A stretch of DNA of 64,000 bases from Faecalibacterium sp. HTF-F (GCF_023347535.1 NZ_CP094473.1:868001-932000); one strand, 5' to 3'; shown: positions 1-8,779, numbered from the stretch's first letter. The notes: generated by a model not told the origin, from the letters alone. A program made the numbers and translations.

Positions 1-876
1 TATGTGGCAAAGTATCAGAACTTTACCAAGGCCGCGCGGGTGCTGGGCAGCAATCAGCCCAACATTACCCACGCCATGAACCGGCTGGAAAGCCAGCTGA
101 ATTGTGTGCTGTTCATCCGCTCCAACCGCGGCGTTACCCTGACGCCGGAAGGAGAGCTGCTCTATTCCCGCATTGCATCGGCGGCGGTGCAGATCCAGGA
201 TGCGGAGGAAGAGCTGAGCGCCAGCGCTACGCTGGAACACGGAGCCATCAGCATCAGTGCTACCGAGACGGCCCTGAACATCTATCTTTCGGAGAAGCTG
301 CGCGCCTTCCACACCGAGTACCCCGGCATCCGGCTGCGCATTTCCAACCACTCCACGCCGCAGGCCGTGCAGGCTGTGAAAAACGGCGAGGTGGATTTTG
401 CCGTTGTATCCACCCCGGCAGAGGTGGACGGCAGCTTGAAAATGGTGGAGCTGAAAGCATTCTACGAGGTGCTGGTGGGCGGCAGGACTTTTACGGCCCT
501 TGCCAGCCAGAACCTGAGTTTGAAGGAGCTGAAAAATTATCCGCTGATCTCGCTCAGCGATACAAGCATGACCCGCAGCTTCTACAGACAGTTCTTTCTG
601 GAGCATGGCGCGGTGCTGAAGCCGGACACCGAGGCCGCCACCACCGACCAGATGCTGACATTGGTCAAAAGCGAACTGGGCATTGCGTTTGTGCCGGAAC
701 CCATGGCAAAAGAACTGCTGGAACGCGGGGAGCTGGTGCAGCTCCATCTGCAGGAGATCATCCCGGAGCGCAGCATCTGTCTGGTGTATGACCGCCACCG
801 CCCGCTGAACACGGCGGCGCGCAAGTTCCAGCAGATGCTTACAAAGTCTGCCATCGGCAGGCCGGCAGCCCAGTAA
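1..876 (+). CDS. LysR-family transcriptional regulator, 5' end outside window
   Basis: The reading frame is open from base 1 (TAT GTG GCA...) so the true start lies upstream; about 10-15 residues are missing compared with the usual 290-305. The N-terminal winged helix-turn-helix is seen in the first 60 residues (KAARVLGSNQPNITHAMNRL, then the conserved FIRSNRGVTLTPEG wing). The rest is the periplasmic-binding-protein-like effector domain (LRISNHSTPQAVQAV, then a QMLTLVKSELGIAFVPE stretch typical of the family C-terminus). It should bind DNA and respond to a small ligand, but neither ligand nor target can be read here. The next gene is convergent, so the target gene is probably upstream of the window. 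Confidence 0.93.
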   Translation, partial: YVAKYQNFTKAARVLGSNQPNITHAMNRLESQLNCVLFIRSNRGVTLTPEGELLYSRIASAAVQIQDAEEELSASATLEHGAISISATETALNIYLSEKLRAFHTEYPGIRLRISNHSTPQAVQAVKNGEVDFAVVSTPAEVDGSLKMVELKAFYEVLVGGRTFTALASQNLSLKELKNYPLISLSDTSMTRSFYRQFFLEHGAVLKPDTEAATTDQMLTLVKSELGIAFVPEPMAKELLERGELVQLHLQEIIPERSICLVYDRHRPLNTAARKFQQMLTKSAIGRPAAQ

Positions 877-904
877 TGCAGCATGCGGCAAAAGCTGTCC
901 GTGC

Positions 905-950
905 AAAAAAACAGGGTGATGCCCTGCACAAGTGCAGAGACATCACCCTG
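905..950 (-). terminator. Rho-independent terminator of the patatin-like gene
   Basis: CAGGGTGATG (912-921) pairs perfectly with CATCACCCTG (941-950), with a smaller CTGCA/TGCAG stem inside the loop. On the minus strand the stem is followed by seven T (905-911). There is no T run on the plus side, so it serves the minus-strand gene mainly. Confidence 0.88.
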
Positions 951-961
951 AAAGGCGGCTG

Positions 962-1831
962 TTATTCCTCGGCAGCGGCCTTGGATTCATTTACGAATGC
1001 GGCGATCTTGTCCACCTGAATCTCGGCCACGGCACGGCCGGTGTCGTAAACACGGCGCAGCTGGGCTGCATCGCGCTCCATGGAGCCGATCTCCAGCGGG
1101 ATGGGCGGGCGGATGACGAAGGCTTTGCCCGTCTGTTCCAGCATGGAAACATGGGCAAGGGTCTCGTTGTAGCGCTCGTGGCGGTCGGCCACGGCATCCA
1201 CGAAGGCCGGATAGCGCAGGTAACGCGCCCGGATGGCGGGCAGCATCTTGTTTTTCTTCTTCACAAAGCCCTTGGGCTGGGTCAGCACGATCAGGTTGCG
1301 CTTGTAGCCGATGGACTCAAAGAACCGCACCGGGATGGAATCTGCAATGCCGCCGTCCAGCAGCTGGTAGTGGCCGATCTTCACGATCTTTGAGGCCAGC
1401 GGCATGGAGGCCGATGCCTGCATCCACTGGATGTCCTCGGCGTCGCCGGTGCGGCACTTGTGATAGATGGGGTCGCCGGTGCGAACATCGGTGCACACCA
1501 CAAAAAAGTCCATGGGGTTCTCCCGGAAAGCCTTGGAGTCAAAGATGTCCAGCTTTTCCGGTACGGTGTGGTAGCAGAACTGCTCGCTGTACAGATTGCC
1601 GGTGCGCAGCAGGTTGCCAAAGCTGGCATAGCGCTTATCGGTGCAGTATTCCGTGTTGTAGCGGATGGTGCGCCCGATCTGGTGCGACTTATAGTTGCAG
1701 CCGAACACTGCACCGGCAGAAACGCCGATGGCACCGTCCAGCACGATGCCGTGCTCCATCAACACATCCAGAACACCGGCGGTGAACATTCCGCGCATGG
1801 CGCCGCCTTCCAGCACAAGTCCAGTTTTCAT
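962..1831 (-). CDS. Patatin-like phospholipase family protein
   Basis: A 289-residue serine lipase/acyl hydrolase of the bacterial patatin type (similar in size to the YjjU group). The N-terminus carries the oxyanion loop (LEGGAMRGMFTAG) and the nucleophile elbow GVSAG with Ser38. The catalytic aspartate of the Ser-Asp dyad is Asp159 in LLDGGIADSIP. No signal peptide or membrane segment is visible, so it should be cytosolic or peripheral, acting on lipid acyl esters; the substrate is unknown. GGGAGAG precedes the ATG. A good promoter with a palindrome over the -10 lies upstream (1881-1920), and it is divergent from xpt. It is monocistronic, ending at the hairpin at 905-950. Confidence 0.92.
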   Translation of the reverse strand: MKTGLVLEGGAMRGMFTAGVLDVLMEHGIVLDGAIGVSAGAVFGCNYKSHQIGRTIRYNTEYCTDKRYASFGNLLRTGNLYSEQFCYHTVPEKLDIFDSKAFRENPMDFFVVCTDVRTGDPIYHKCRTGDAEDIQWMQASASMPLASKIVKIGHYQLLDGGIADSIPVRFFESIGYKRNLIVLTQPKGFVKKKNKMLPAIRARYLRYPAFVDAVADRHERYNETLAHVSMLEQTGKAFVIRPPIPLEIGSMERDAAQLRRVYDTGRAVAEIQVDKIAAFVNESKAAAEE

Positions 1832-1880
1832 ACAGCTCTCCCTCTCCGCAGTACCGGCACACAGCTGCCGGACAACCCTT

Positions 1881-1920
1881 TATACTAATTCTAGTATACT
1901 CAATTCTGCAAAAAGTACAA
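1881..1920 (-). promoter_or_regulatory. Promoter of patatin-like gene with palindrome over the -10
   Basis: On the minus strand TTGTAC (1915-1920), a 16-bp spacer and TATACT (1893-1898). A perfect inverted repeat TATACTA-ATTC-TAGTATA (1881-1898) covers the -10 element and the likely start site, as expected for an operator. Binding protein unknown. Confidence 0.6.
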
Positions 1921-1937
1921 GGGCCGAAAGGGCTGAA

Positions 1938-1984
1938 CTTTGGCAAGAAAAGCTCTTGCCAAAGCAGGATGCATCCGGTATACT
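1938..1984 (+). promoter_or_regulatory. xpt promoter overlapped by an 11-bp palindrome
   Basis: TTGCCA (1956-1961), 17 bp, TATACT (1979-1984). The -35 hexamer lies inside the right arm of a perfect inverted repeat, CTTTGGCAAGA (1938-1948) and TCTTGCCAAAG (1954-1964). A repressor or activator site is likely. The roughly 70-nt leader is too short and lacks the conserved loops of a purine riboswitch. Confidence 0.7.
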
Positions 1985-2056
1985 ATATGAAATAAAAAAC
2001 ATGTGTGCCGGAGAGTGCACGGAGATGGAAAATAGACTTGGAGGAACTGGTTCGCT

Positions 2057-2650
2057 ATGAAGATGCTGGAAGAACGTATCCGCAAGGATGGTATTGTACG
2101 CGAGGGCAACGTGCTCAAGGTAGACAGCTTTATCAACCACCAGATGGATATTCCGCTGTTCCGTGAAATGGCAAAGGAGTGGAAGCGCCTGTTTGCCGGC
2201 AAGACCATCAACAAGGTGCTCACCATCGAGGCCAGCGGCATCGGCATTGCAGCCGTGGTGGCAAGCGAGTTCAATGTGCCGGTGGTGTTCGCCAAAAAGT
2301 CTATGAGCATCAATCTGGACTACGATAACTACGAGACCAAGATCCAGTCCTTCACCCACAAAAAGATCTACAACGTCATCGTCTCCAAAAAGTTCCTCAC
2401 GGCAGAGGATCATGTGCTAATCATTGACGACTTCCTTGCCAACGGCTGCGCTCTGATGGGCCTGCTGGATCTGGCCAAGGAAGCCGGCGCCACCGTGGAA
2501 GGCATCGGCATCGCCGTGGAAAAGGGCTTCCAGCAGGGCGGCGAGCTGATCCGCAGCAAGGGCATCCAGCTGGAAAGCCTTGCCATCGTGGACTCCATGA
2601 ACAGCGAGACCGGCGAGATCGTCTTCCGCGACCAGCCGCACCAGAATTAA
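2057..2650 (+). CDS. xpt: Xanthine phosphoribosyltransferase
   Basis: Purine salvage enzyme converting xanthine and PRPP to XMP. At 197 residues it has the standard length of Firmicute Xpt. The N-terminus (KVDSFINHQ) and the PRPP-binding loop [14 protein letters not shown] (about residues 119-132) match the family closely, and the flexible loop FAKKSMS is also present. GGAGG lies 12 bases before the ATG; an in-frame ATG two codons later is possible. It stands alone with its own promoter and terminator. In Bacillus xpt is normally under a guanine riboswitch and PurR; neither is seen here, and instead a different palindrome covers the -35. Confidence 0.96.
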   Translation: MKMLEERIRKDGIVREGNVLKVDSFINHQMDIPLFREMAKEWKRLFAGKTINKVLTIEASGIGIAAVVASEFNVPVVFAKKSMSINLDYDNYETKIQSFTHKKIYNVIVSKKFLTAEDHVLIIDDFLANGCALMGLLDLAKEAGATVEGIGIAVEKGFQQGGELIRSKGIQLESLAIVDSMNSETGEIVFRDQPHQN

Positions 2651-2671
2651 AAACCATTTTGCATTTCAGCG

Positions 2672-2705
2672 TAACGGAACGTCTGCGGACGTTCCGTTAT
2701 TTTTT
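2672..2705 (+). terminator. xpt terminator
   Basis: TAACGGAACGTC (2672-2683), loop TGCG, GACGTTCCGTTA (2688-2699), then six T. The TGCG loop closed by C-G is the same loop seen in the repeat cassettes described elsewhere in this window. Confidence 0.93.
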
Positions 2706-2769
2706 GCAGCTGAACAGGAGTATTTGCCGCGCTCCGCGGATGTTTCCGCAGGAAACCAGCGCGGCAGCA

Positions 2770-2902
2770 GCCGCTCCCGGTCACGACCCCTCCTGTGAAA
2801 ATGCGTTTGGAGCGCTCCGCAGAGCGCGACAAACGCGAAATTATAAATAAATTTTCCGCTGAATATGAGCAAAGCGCACGCGGCGCGCATTCCAAATCGT
2901 CA
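2770..2902 (-). repeat. Hairpin-cassette repeat, copy A (follows PBP gene)
   Basis: Read on the minus strand it starts at the PBP stop codon (TGA within GTGACGATTTGG), runs through the conserved head (with TCAGCGGAAAATTTATTTAT), then a hairpin GCGTTTG...CAAACGC (2803-2836) with inner stem GCGCTC-TGCG-GAGCGC, then ATTTTCACAG and the tail to GGAGCGGC. It fits as the transcription terminator of the PBP gene. Other copies lie at 15218, 57107, 60480 and 60666. Confidence 0.8.
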
Positions 2903-4798
2903 CGCCCCGTCAAAGCTGTCACCGTCTGCGGGCAGGTCTGCGGCGGTCTGGGCGGGACCGGCATCCGCTTCCGGTTCGGCGGCGCGGGGAACGCCCCGGT
3001 ACACCAGCGTCTGTTCCAGCACCTCGGCGCACACGGGGGCCGAAAGACTGCCGCCGGCAGTGGTCCAGCTGTGGGGCTCATCCAGACAGACCAGACACAG
3101 AAACTGCGGGTCATCGATGGGGGCCACAGCCACAAAGCTGGCAATGCGGGCTTTTTCATCGGCGCTGTCCAGCTTCTGGCTGGTGCCGCTCTTGCCGCCC
3201 ACCCGGTAGCCCCGGATCTGGGCATAGCGCCCACCGCCGTTCAGTACCACGGCCTCCATCATGCCGCGCATGATCCGGGAGGTCTCCGGCCGGATGACCT
3301 CCCGCCTGCACACCGGGTCGATGTGCTGCAATACGCTGCCGTCCGGGTTCAGGATGTCGCTGACGAGATAGGGCTGCATGAGCTTTCCGCCGTTCACCAC
3401 GGCGCACACGGCTGCGGCCATTTCCATGTAGGAGATCTTGCTGCTCTGGCCAAAGGCGCAGGACGCCAGCTCCACCGGGCCCATGCGGTCGGCGGTGTAG
3501 TACAGGCTCTTTTTCGGCTCGGCGGGCAGGTCGATGCCGGTGGGCTCCCGCAGACCAAAGGCGGCAAAATAATCGCAGAAGGCCTCTTTGCCCAGCCTGG
3601 CCCCGATCTGGATAAAGCTCTGGTTGCAGGAGTTTTCCAGCGCCTGCGTCACAGTCTGGCTGCCGTGGCGCTTGTGATTGGCACAGTGGAACCGGGTGCC
3701 TGCCACCGAGATGGAGTCCCCGCAGTAAAAGGTGGAATGGGGGCTCACAGCCCCGGCATCCAGCGCAGCGGCGCAGGTGATGAGCTTGAACACGCTGCCC
3801 GGCTCGTACAGGTCGCTGACGGCTTTGTTGCGCCACTGGGTCTGCTGGGCCAGCTGCAGCGCCGCCGTGCGCTCTTTGCCGGAGAGCGCGTCCACCCTCT
3901 GCCGGGCGGCGTCGTCGTAAATGACGCGGGGCTGGTTGGGGTCGTAGGCAGGGGTGGTGGACATGGCCAGCACCGCCCCGGTGTTCACGTCCATCACGAT
4001 GCCCACAGCCCGTGCCGCCACATGGTGCTCCCTGACGGCATAGGTCAGGGCATTTTCGAGGTAGTGCTGGATGCTGGCATCGATGGTCAGCCGCAGGCCG
4101 CTGCCTTCCAGCGGCACCCGCTCGGTCTCGTAGCTCTGTTCCAGCGTATAGCCCCATGCGTTCACGGCGGTGAGCACTACACCGTTCTGCCCGGTGAGCA
4201 CCTCGTTGTACTTGAGCTCCAGCCCGCTCACACCGGCGTTGTCTACGTTGGTAAAGCCCAGCACGCTTGCAAGAAACTCCCCCTGCGGATACCAGCGTTT
4301 GGAGTCCTGATTGATGCGGATGCCGGTGATGCCGTTTGCTTCGCAGAAGTCCCGCACCCGGTCGGCGGTGTCCCGCTCCACACGGTAGCGCAGCAGGCAG
4401 TCGTTGGAGCGGCGGTCGCTGAACTTTTCCAATAATGCGGCTTTGTCCAGCTCCAGGATTTCCGCAAGGCCGTCTGCGGCAAGGCGAAGCTTTTCTTCCG
4501 GCATTTCACGCGGGGAGGCCCGCAGGGTCCAGCAGCTGCTGTTGGCGGCCAGCAGCGCGCCGTCCGCACTGTAGATGCGGCCCCGGTCGGCGGGCACCAC
4601 GGTGTCCCGCAATTGCTGGCCCAGCGCACGGCTGGTGTACCAGCTGCCCGTAAATAATTGCAGATATGCCAGCCGTGCGGCCAGCCCTGCAAAGCAGACG
4701 CAGCACAACAGGGCGGCCACCAGCCGTGCCCGGGCACGGAATGCCCGTTCCGGCAGGGTGCGCAGGGGCCGTGGCTCCGGTTTTGGCATGGCGGGCAC
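2900..4798 (-). CDS. Penicillin-binding protein, FtsI/PBP2-type transpeptidase
   Basis: A 632-residue class B penicillin-binding protein, a membrane-anchored D,D-transpeptidase that cross-links peptidoglycan. There is a short basic cytoplasmic tail, one membrane anchor at about residues 24-46, a PBP dimer domain, and a transpeptidase domain with all three active-site motifs: SVFK (Ser about 334), SCN (about 389) and KSGT (about 535). No PASTA domains follow. It is divergent from ftsW 90 bp away, which suggests the two form a synthase-transpeptidase pair for septal or elongation synthesis. GAGGTG precedes the ATG. The FtsI versus SpoVD versus PBP2 assignment cannot be settled by eye. Confidence 0.93.
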   Translation of the reverse strand: MPAMPKPEPRPLRTLPERAFRARARLVAALLCCVCFAGLAARLAYLQLFTGSWYTSRALGQQLRDTVVPADRGRIYSADGALLAANSSCWTLRASPREMPEEKLRLAADGLAEILELDKAALLEKFSDRRSNDCLLRYRVERDTADRVRDFCEANGITGIRINQDSKRWYPQGEFLASVLGFTNVDNAGVSGLELKYNEVLTGQNGVVLTAVNAWGYTLEQSYETERVPLEGSGLRLTIDASIQHYLENALTYAVREHHVAARAVGIVMDVNTGAVLAMSTTPAYDPNQPRVIYDDAARQRVDALSGKERTAALQLAQQTQWRNKAVSDLYEPGSVFKLITCAAALDAGAVSPHSTFYCGDSISVAGTRFHCANHKRHGSQTVTQALENSCNQSFIQIGARLGKEAFCDYFAAFGLREPTGIDLPAEPKKSLYYTADRMGPVELASCAFGQSSKISYMEMAAAVCAVVNGGKLMQPYLVSDILNPDGSVLQHIDPVCRREVIRPETSRIMRGMMEAVVLNGGGRYAQIRGYRVGGKSGTSQKLDSADEKARIASFVAVAPIDDPQFLCLVCLDEPHSWTTAGGSLSAPVCAEVLEQTLVYRGVPRAAEPEADAGPAQTAADLPADGDSFDGA

Positions 4799-4891
4799 CT
4801 CTCTTTCAAATGGAATGTATGCGCCGGTGCGCCGGGCCTATGACTAACCGGCACCGCCGCCGCGTACAATAAGGGAATGGAGGTGATGCAG

Positions 4892-6046
4892 ATGCCGAAA
4901 GCCGCAGCCCACGGGGTGCACACCCACAAAGGGCGGGGCCTGCCGCTGCGCCGTCTGCCAGCCATGGACCTGCCCTTTCTGGTACTGGTGCTCACGCTGG
5001 TGGGGTTCGGCCTTGTGATGCTGGGCAGTGCCAGCAGTGCCGTGGCACTGTACCGGAGGAACGATGCCTTTGCCTACCTGCGGCCCCAGCTGCTGTATGC
5101 GGCGCTGGGCATCGGGGCCATGTGGGCGGCCAGCCGGGTGGATTACCACATCTATCATAAGCTGGCATGGCCGCTGCTGGGGCTTTCCATGGTGCTGCTG
5201 ACAGCGGTGCTCTTTATGCCGGAGTACAACGGCTGCAAACGCTGGCTGGTGCTGCCGGGCCTTGGAACGCTGCAGCCCAGCGAGATCGCCAAGTTTGCGG
5301 TGGTGCTGGTGTTTGCGCATATCATTTCCCTCAATCACGACCGCATGGGCAGCTTTGCAGTAGGGGTGCTGCCCTTTGCGCTGGTGCTGGGGGTGGTGGC
5401 AGTGCTCATGCTGCTGGAACCGCACCTCTCCGGCACGGTGCTGATCCTGTGCATTGGTGCGGTGCTGATGTTCGTGGGCGGCACCGGGCTGCGGTGGTTC
5501 GTGCTGGCGGCGGTGGGCGGCGCAGCGGCCATCGGTGCGGCCATTGCCATCATGCCGGACCTTGTGCCCTATGCAGCCAGCCGCCTGAGCTCATGGCTGG
5601 ACCCCTTTGCGGACCCGCTGGGGGACGGCCACCAGACCATCCAGAGCCTGTACGCCATCGGCAGCGGGGGCGCAGCGGGGCTGGGCCTTGGCAGCAGCCG
5701 CCAGAAGCACCTGTTCGTCCCCGAGCCCCAGAACGACTTTATCTTTTCCATCCTGTGCGAGGAGCTGGGCTTTGTGGGGGCCTGTGGGGTGATCCTGTTG
5801 TTTGCGCTGCTGCTGTGGCGGGGCGTCACACTGGCGGCCCACGCGCCGGACCGGTTCGGGGCGCTGCTGGTGGTGGGCTTTGTGGTGCAGGTGGCCCTGC
5901 AGGCGGTGCTGAACATGGCCGTTGTCACCAACACCATCCCCAACACCGGCATCAGCCTGCCGTTTTTCTCCTCCGGCGGCACCAGCCTGATGATGCTGCT
6001 GGGCGAAATGGGCATCGTGCTGTCGGTGTCCCGCGGAGAGATGTAA
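4892..6046 (+). CDS. ftsW: FtsW/RodA/SpoVE-family peptidoglycan polymerase
   Basis: A SEDS glycosyltransferase polymerising lipid II in the membrane; about ten hydrophobic segments are visible. Conserved features are the LQPSEIAKFA loop, the HQTIQSLYAIGSGG loop and the C-terminal PNTGISLPFFSSGGTS signature. The start was set at ATG 4892 (MPKAAAHGV, 384 residues), because GGAGGTG at 4879-4885 is an ideal Shine-Dalgarno and sits inside an earlier in-frame ATG (4877). TACAAT at 4865-4870 may be its -10. The divergent PBP and the downstream murA and ftsZ indicate a role in cell wall and division. FtsW versus RodA is inferred from context only. Confidence 0.92.
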   Translation: MPKAAAHGVHTHKGRGLPLRRLPAMDLPFLVLVLTLVGFGLVMLGSASSAVALYRRNDAFAYLRPQLLYAALGIGAMWAASRVDYHIYHKLAWPLLGLSMVLLTAVLFMPEYNGCKRWLVLPGLGTLQPSEIAKFAVVLVFAHIISLNHDRMGSFAVGVLPFALVLGVVAVLMLLEPHLSGTVLILCIGAVLMFVGGTGLRWFVLAAVGGAAAIGAAIAIMPDLVPYAASRLSSWLDPFADPLGDGHQTIQSLYAIGSGGAAGLGLGSSRQKHLFVPEPQNDFIFSILCEELGFVGACGVILLFALLLWRGVTLAAHAPDRFGALLVVGFVVQVALQAVLNMAVVTNTIPNTGISLPFFSSGGTSLMMLLGEMGIVLSVSRGEM

Positions 6047-6150
6047 AACCGGACGTTCCGCGTCTTAAAGCGGTATGCTCCGGCCCCGGAACTGCTACAA
6101 ATGACCCGACAAATAAAACACAAGCCGCAGAACAAATAGAAACAAACTGC

Positions 6151-6197
6151 CCTCGTTCCGCATAGCATGAGGTATCTTTTGCGGAACGGGGGTTTTT
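6151..6197 (+). promoter_or_regulatory. Terminator-like hairpin overlapping the murA ribosome binding site
   Basis: CCTCGTTCCGC (6151-6161) pairs with GCGGAACGGGG (6181-6191) with one mismatch, and is followed by GTTTTT. The murA ATG at 6200 comes three bases after this T run, so the only Shine-Dalgarno-like bases (GGGGG) lie in the 3' arm. It could end ftsW transcripts, attenuate murA, or mask its ribosome binding site. Confidence 0.6.
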
Positions 6198-6199
6198 GC

Positions 6200-7504
6200 A
6201 TGGGCGGAGATCTGATCATTACAGGCGGTGTGCCGCTGAACGGTACGGTGCGCATCCCTGCAGCCAAAAACAGTGTCCTGCCGCTGCTGGCGGCGTCCCT
6301 TCTGTGCAGCGGCACGGTGCGGCTGCTGGCGGTGCCGCAGCTTGCGGATGTGGACGCCAGCCTTGTCCTTTTGCGGGGTGCAGGCTGCACGGCCCGCTGG
6401 CAGGGCAGTGACATCACGGTGCAAAGCATGCCGTCGGTCTGCCGTCTGGTGCCAGAGGCCGCAGCACAGATGCGGGCGTCCATCCTGTTCTGCGCACCGC
6501 TGCTGGCACGGCTTGGCCGGGTGGAGACTGTTCTGCCCGGCGGGTGCCGCATTGGCGCAAGGCCCATCGACCTGCATCTTTCCGGCCTTACGCAGATGGG
6601 GGCACACTGCTGCGAGGAGGGAACACGGCTGATCCTGACCGCCCCGGCGGGGCTGCGTGGTGCGGACATCACGCTGGGGTTCCCCAGTGTGGGGGCCACC
6701 GAAACGCTGCTGCTGGCGGCTGTCTGCGCACAGGGCGAAACCGTACTCCGTGGTGCGGCGCGGGAGCCGGAGATCGTCGATCTGGCGGCATTCCTGAACC
6801 GCTGCGGTGGCTGCGTGCAGGGGGCAGGCACCGGCACGGTCCGGGTGCAGGGACGGCGGGTGCTGTACGGCTGCAGCTTTGCGCCCATGGCAGACCGCAT
6901 CGTGGCCTCCACCCTTGCCTGTGCCTGTGCGGCGGCAGGCGGCAGGGTGGAGCTGACCGGCTGCGCGCCTGCAGTTTATGCGCCGCTGCTGGAAATTCTG
7001 GCACAAATGGGGTGCGGCATAGAAACCGGGCCCGAAAGTGCGGTCATTGTCCGGTCCGGTGCGCTGCATGGGGCGGGCAGGGTGTTCACGGGGGTGTATC
7101 CGGCACTGGCCACCGACGCAGCCCCGCTGCTGGCGGCAGCGATGCTGTGCGCCGACAGCGTGAGCAGCATCGAGGATGTGGTGTTTGAGCGGCGGTTTGC
7201 CTGCGCAGATGGGTTTGCGGCCTTTGGAGCGGATGTACAGGTGCAGCAGCGTACGCTGCACATCCGGCCGGTGCGGCAGCTGCAGGGCGCGGAGGCGGCG
7301 GCCCCGGACCTGCGCGGCGGGGCAGCGCTGGTGATCGCGGCGCTGGCGGCAAGAGGCCGCAGCCGCATTGCAGACACCGGCCATATCGACCGCGGATATG
7401 CCTGTTTTGTGCAGATGCTGGCGGAACTTGGGGCCCAAATTGAGCGGGAAATGCCGTGCGGGAGCACCTGTGAGAAAAAAACACCTTCAAAAAAGCAAAT
7501 TTGA
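6200..7504 (+). CDS. murA: UDP-N-acetylglucosamine 1-carboxyvinyltransferase
   Basis: First committed step of peptidoglycan synthesis: transfer of enolpyruvyl from PEP to UDP-GlcNAc. The start at ATG 6200 gives the usual N-terminus (LIITGGVPLNGTVRIPAAKNSVLP) and 434 residues; an ATG at 6167 would add 11 residues but has no ribosome binding site. The substrate Lys-Asn pair is in AAKNSVLP, and the fosfomycin-target cysteine is present as Cys116 in LPGGCRIGARPID. The sequence is rather divergent, with many Ala/Cys substitutions, so it may be the second MurA (MurZ-like) of the genome. It lies between ftsW and ftsZ. No terminator is seen before ftsZ. Confidence 0.9.
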   Translation: MGGDLIITGGVPLNGTVRIPAAKNSVLPLLAASLLCSGTVRLLAVPQLADVDASLVLLRGAGCTARWQGSDITVQSMPSVCRLVPEAAAQMRASILFCAPLLARLGRVETVLPGGCRIGARPIDLHLSGLTQMGAHCCEEGTRLILTAPAGLRGADITLGFPSVGATETLLLAAVCAQGETVLRGAAREPEIVDLAAFLNRCGGCVQGAGTGTVRVQGRRVLYGCSFAPMADRIVASTLACACAAAGGRVELTGCAPAVYAPLLEILAQMGCGIETGPESAVIVRSGALHGAGRVFTGVYPALATDAAPLLAAAMLCADSVSSIEDVVFERRFACADGFAAFGADVQVQQRTLHIRPVRQLQGAEAAAPDLRGGAALVIAALAARGRSRIADTGHIDRGYACFVQMLAELGAQIEREMPCGSTCEKKTPSKKQI

Positions 7505-7505
7505 C

Positions 7506-7534
7506 TTGCATTCAGGGCAAAAAGATGATACGAT
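7506..7534 (+). promoter_or_regulatory. Likely ftsZ promoter
   Basis: TTGCAT (7506-7511), 17 bp, TACGAT (7529-7534), about 75 bp before the ftsZ start. An overlapping TTGACT at 7501 would need a 22-bp spacer. The -10 is only a 4/6 match. Confidence 0.45.
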
Positions 7535-7612
7535 ACAGTTATATAAATGTAAACAGGATACTTTCTGTGCGTTCCGCGCACTTCTAGATAAAATCCGATG
7601 GAGGACAAAGTT

Positions 7613-8779
7613 ATGGCACTCATGCTCGATGAAGAAATGGACGAAAACGTTACGACGATCAAGGTGATCGGTGTTGGCGGCGGCGGCGGCAACGCAGTCA
7701 ACCGCATGGTCAGCGATGGCCTGCAGGGCGTTGAATTTATCGCAATGAACACCGACCAGCAGGCTCTGGCCAAGAACCACGCTGCCACCAAGGTGCAGCT
7801 GGGTTCCAAGCTGACCAAGGGCCGCGGTGCAGGTGCGGACCCGGAGATCGGCCAGCGCGCTGCCGAGGAGAGCAAGGACGAGATCGCAAATGCACTCAAG
7901 GGCTCTCAGATGGTCTTTATCACTGCCGGTATGGGCGGCGGCACCGGCACCGGTGCGGCTCCCGTTGTGGCCGAGGTTGCCCATGATCTGGGCATCCTGA
8001 CCGTGGGCATCGTCACCAAGCCCTTCTCCTTTGAGGGCAAGCGCAAGATGGGTCTGGCAGAGCAGGGCATTGCAAACCTGCTCATGCATGTGGACAGCCT
8101 GATCGTCATCCCCAATGAGCGACTGAAGATGATCAGTCAGGAAAAGATCACCCTGATGAACGCCTTCCAGGCAGCAGACAACGTGCTGCGTCAGGGTGTT
8201 GAGTCCATCTCTGCTCTGATCAATGTGCCCGCCTTCATCAATCTGGACTTCGCCGATGTGCGCTCCATCATGAAGGATGCCGGTTATGCACACATGGGCG
8301 TGGGCAGCGCAAAGGGCGCAGGCAAGGCCGAGAACGCCGCCAAGGCTGCCATTTCCTCTCCGCTGCTGGAGACCAGCATTGCCGGTGCACACGGCGTGAT
8401 CATCAACATCACTTCCAGCCCGGATATCGGTCTGGAGGATGTGGAGACCGCAGCAGGCCTCATTACCCAGAGCGCACATCCGGATGCGAACATCATCTGG
8501 GGTACTGCGTTCGATGAGAACCTCTCGGACGAGATGCGCGTGACCGTTGTTGCCACCGGTTTTGACAACAAGAGCGCAAACGACCTGCGCAGCAGCATCA
8601 GCAATGCCATGGGCGGCGCACAGTCCACCCCGTCTGCAGTGTTCAGCAGCGAGGCTGCAGCGCAGGAACCTTCTGCCGCAGCACCGGCTGCTTCCGCTGC
8701 TGCAAAGCCGGTGGAAGAGGATAACAGCGACAATGGCTATTACGATCAGCTGATGGCCATGCTGAACAAGCGCAGATAA
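7613..8779 (+). CDS. ftsZ: Cell division protein FtsZ
   Basis: Tubulin-like GTPase that forms the division ring. The start is ATG 7613 (MALMLDEEMDENVTTIKVIG, 388 residues), preceded by GGAGGACAAAGTT; the earlier in-frame ATG at 7598 is part of ATGGAGG and is not credible. The N-terminal glycine loop IGVGGGGGNAVNRM, the tubulin signature GGGTGTGAAP (about residues 108-117) and the T7 loop NLDFADVRSIM are intact. A linker rich in Ala/Pro/Glu follows residue about 335. The C-terminus (YYDQLMAMLNKRR) replaces the usual DIPTFLR-type tail, so contacts with FtsA/SepF/ZapA-type partners may differ. Confidence 0.98.
   Translation: MALMLDEEMDENVTTIKVIGVGGGGGNAVNRMVSDGLQGVEFIAMNTDQQALAKNHAATKVQLGSKLTKGRGAGADPEIGQRAAEESKDEIANALKGSQMVFITAGMGGGTGTGAAPVVAEVAHDLGILTVGIVTKPFSFEGKRKMGLAEQGIANLLMHVDSLIVIPNERLKMISQEKITLMNAFQAADNVLRQGVESISALINVPAFINLDFADVRSIMKDAGYAHMGVGSAKGAGKAENAAKAAISSPLLETSIAGAHGVIINITSSPDIGLEDVETAAGLITQSAHPDANIIWGTAFDENLSDEMRVTVVATGFDNKSANDLRSSISNAMGGAQSTPSAVFSSEAAAQEPSAAAPAASAAAKPVEEDNSDNGYYDQLMAMLNKRR

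Noticed and set aside
1985..2056. Purine riboswitch before xpt
   Set aside because: The leader is about 70 nt and lacks the loop sequences of the guanine/adenine class; only a short GTGC/GCAC hairpin is visible.
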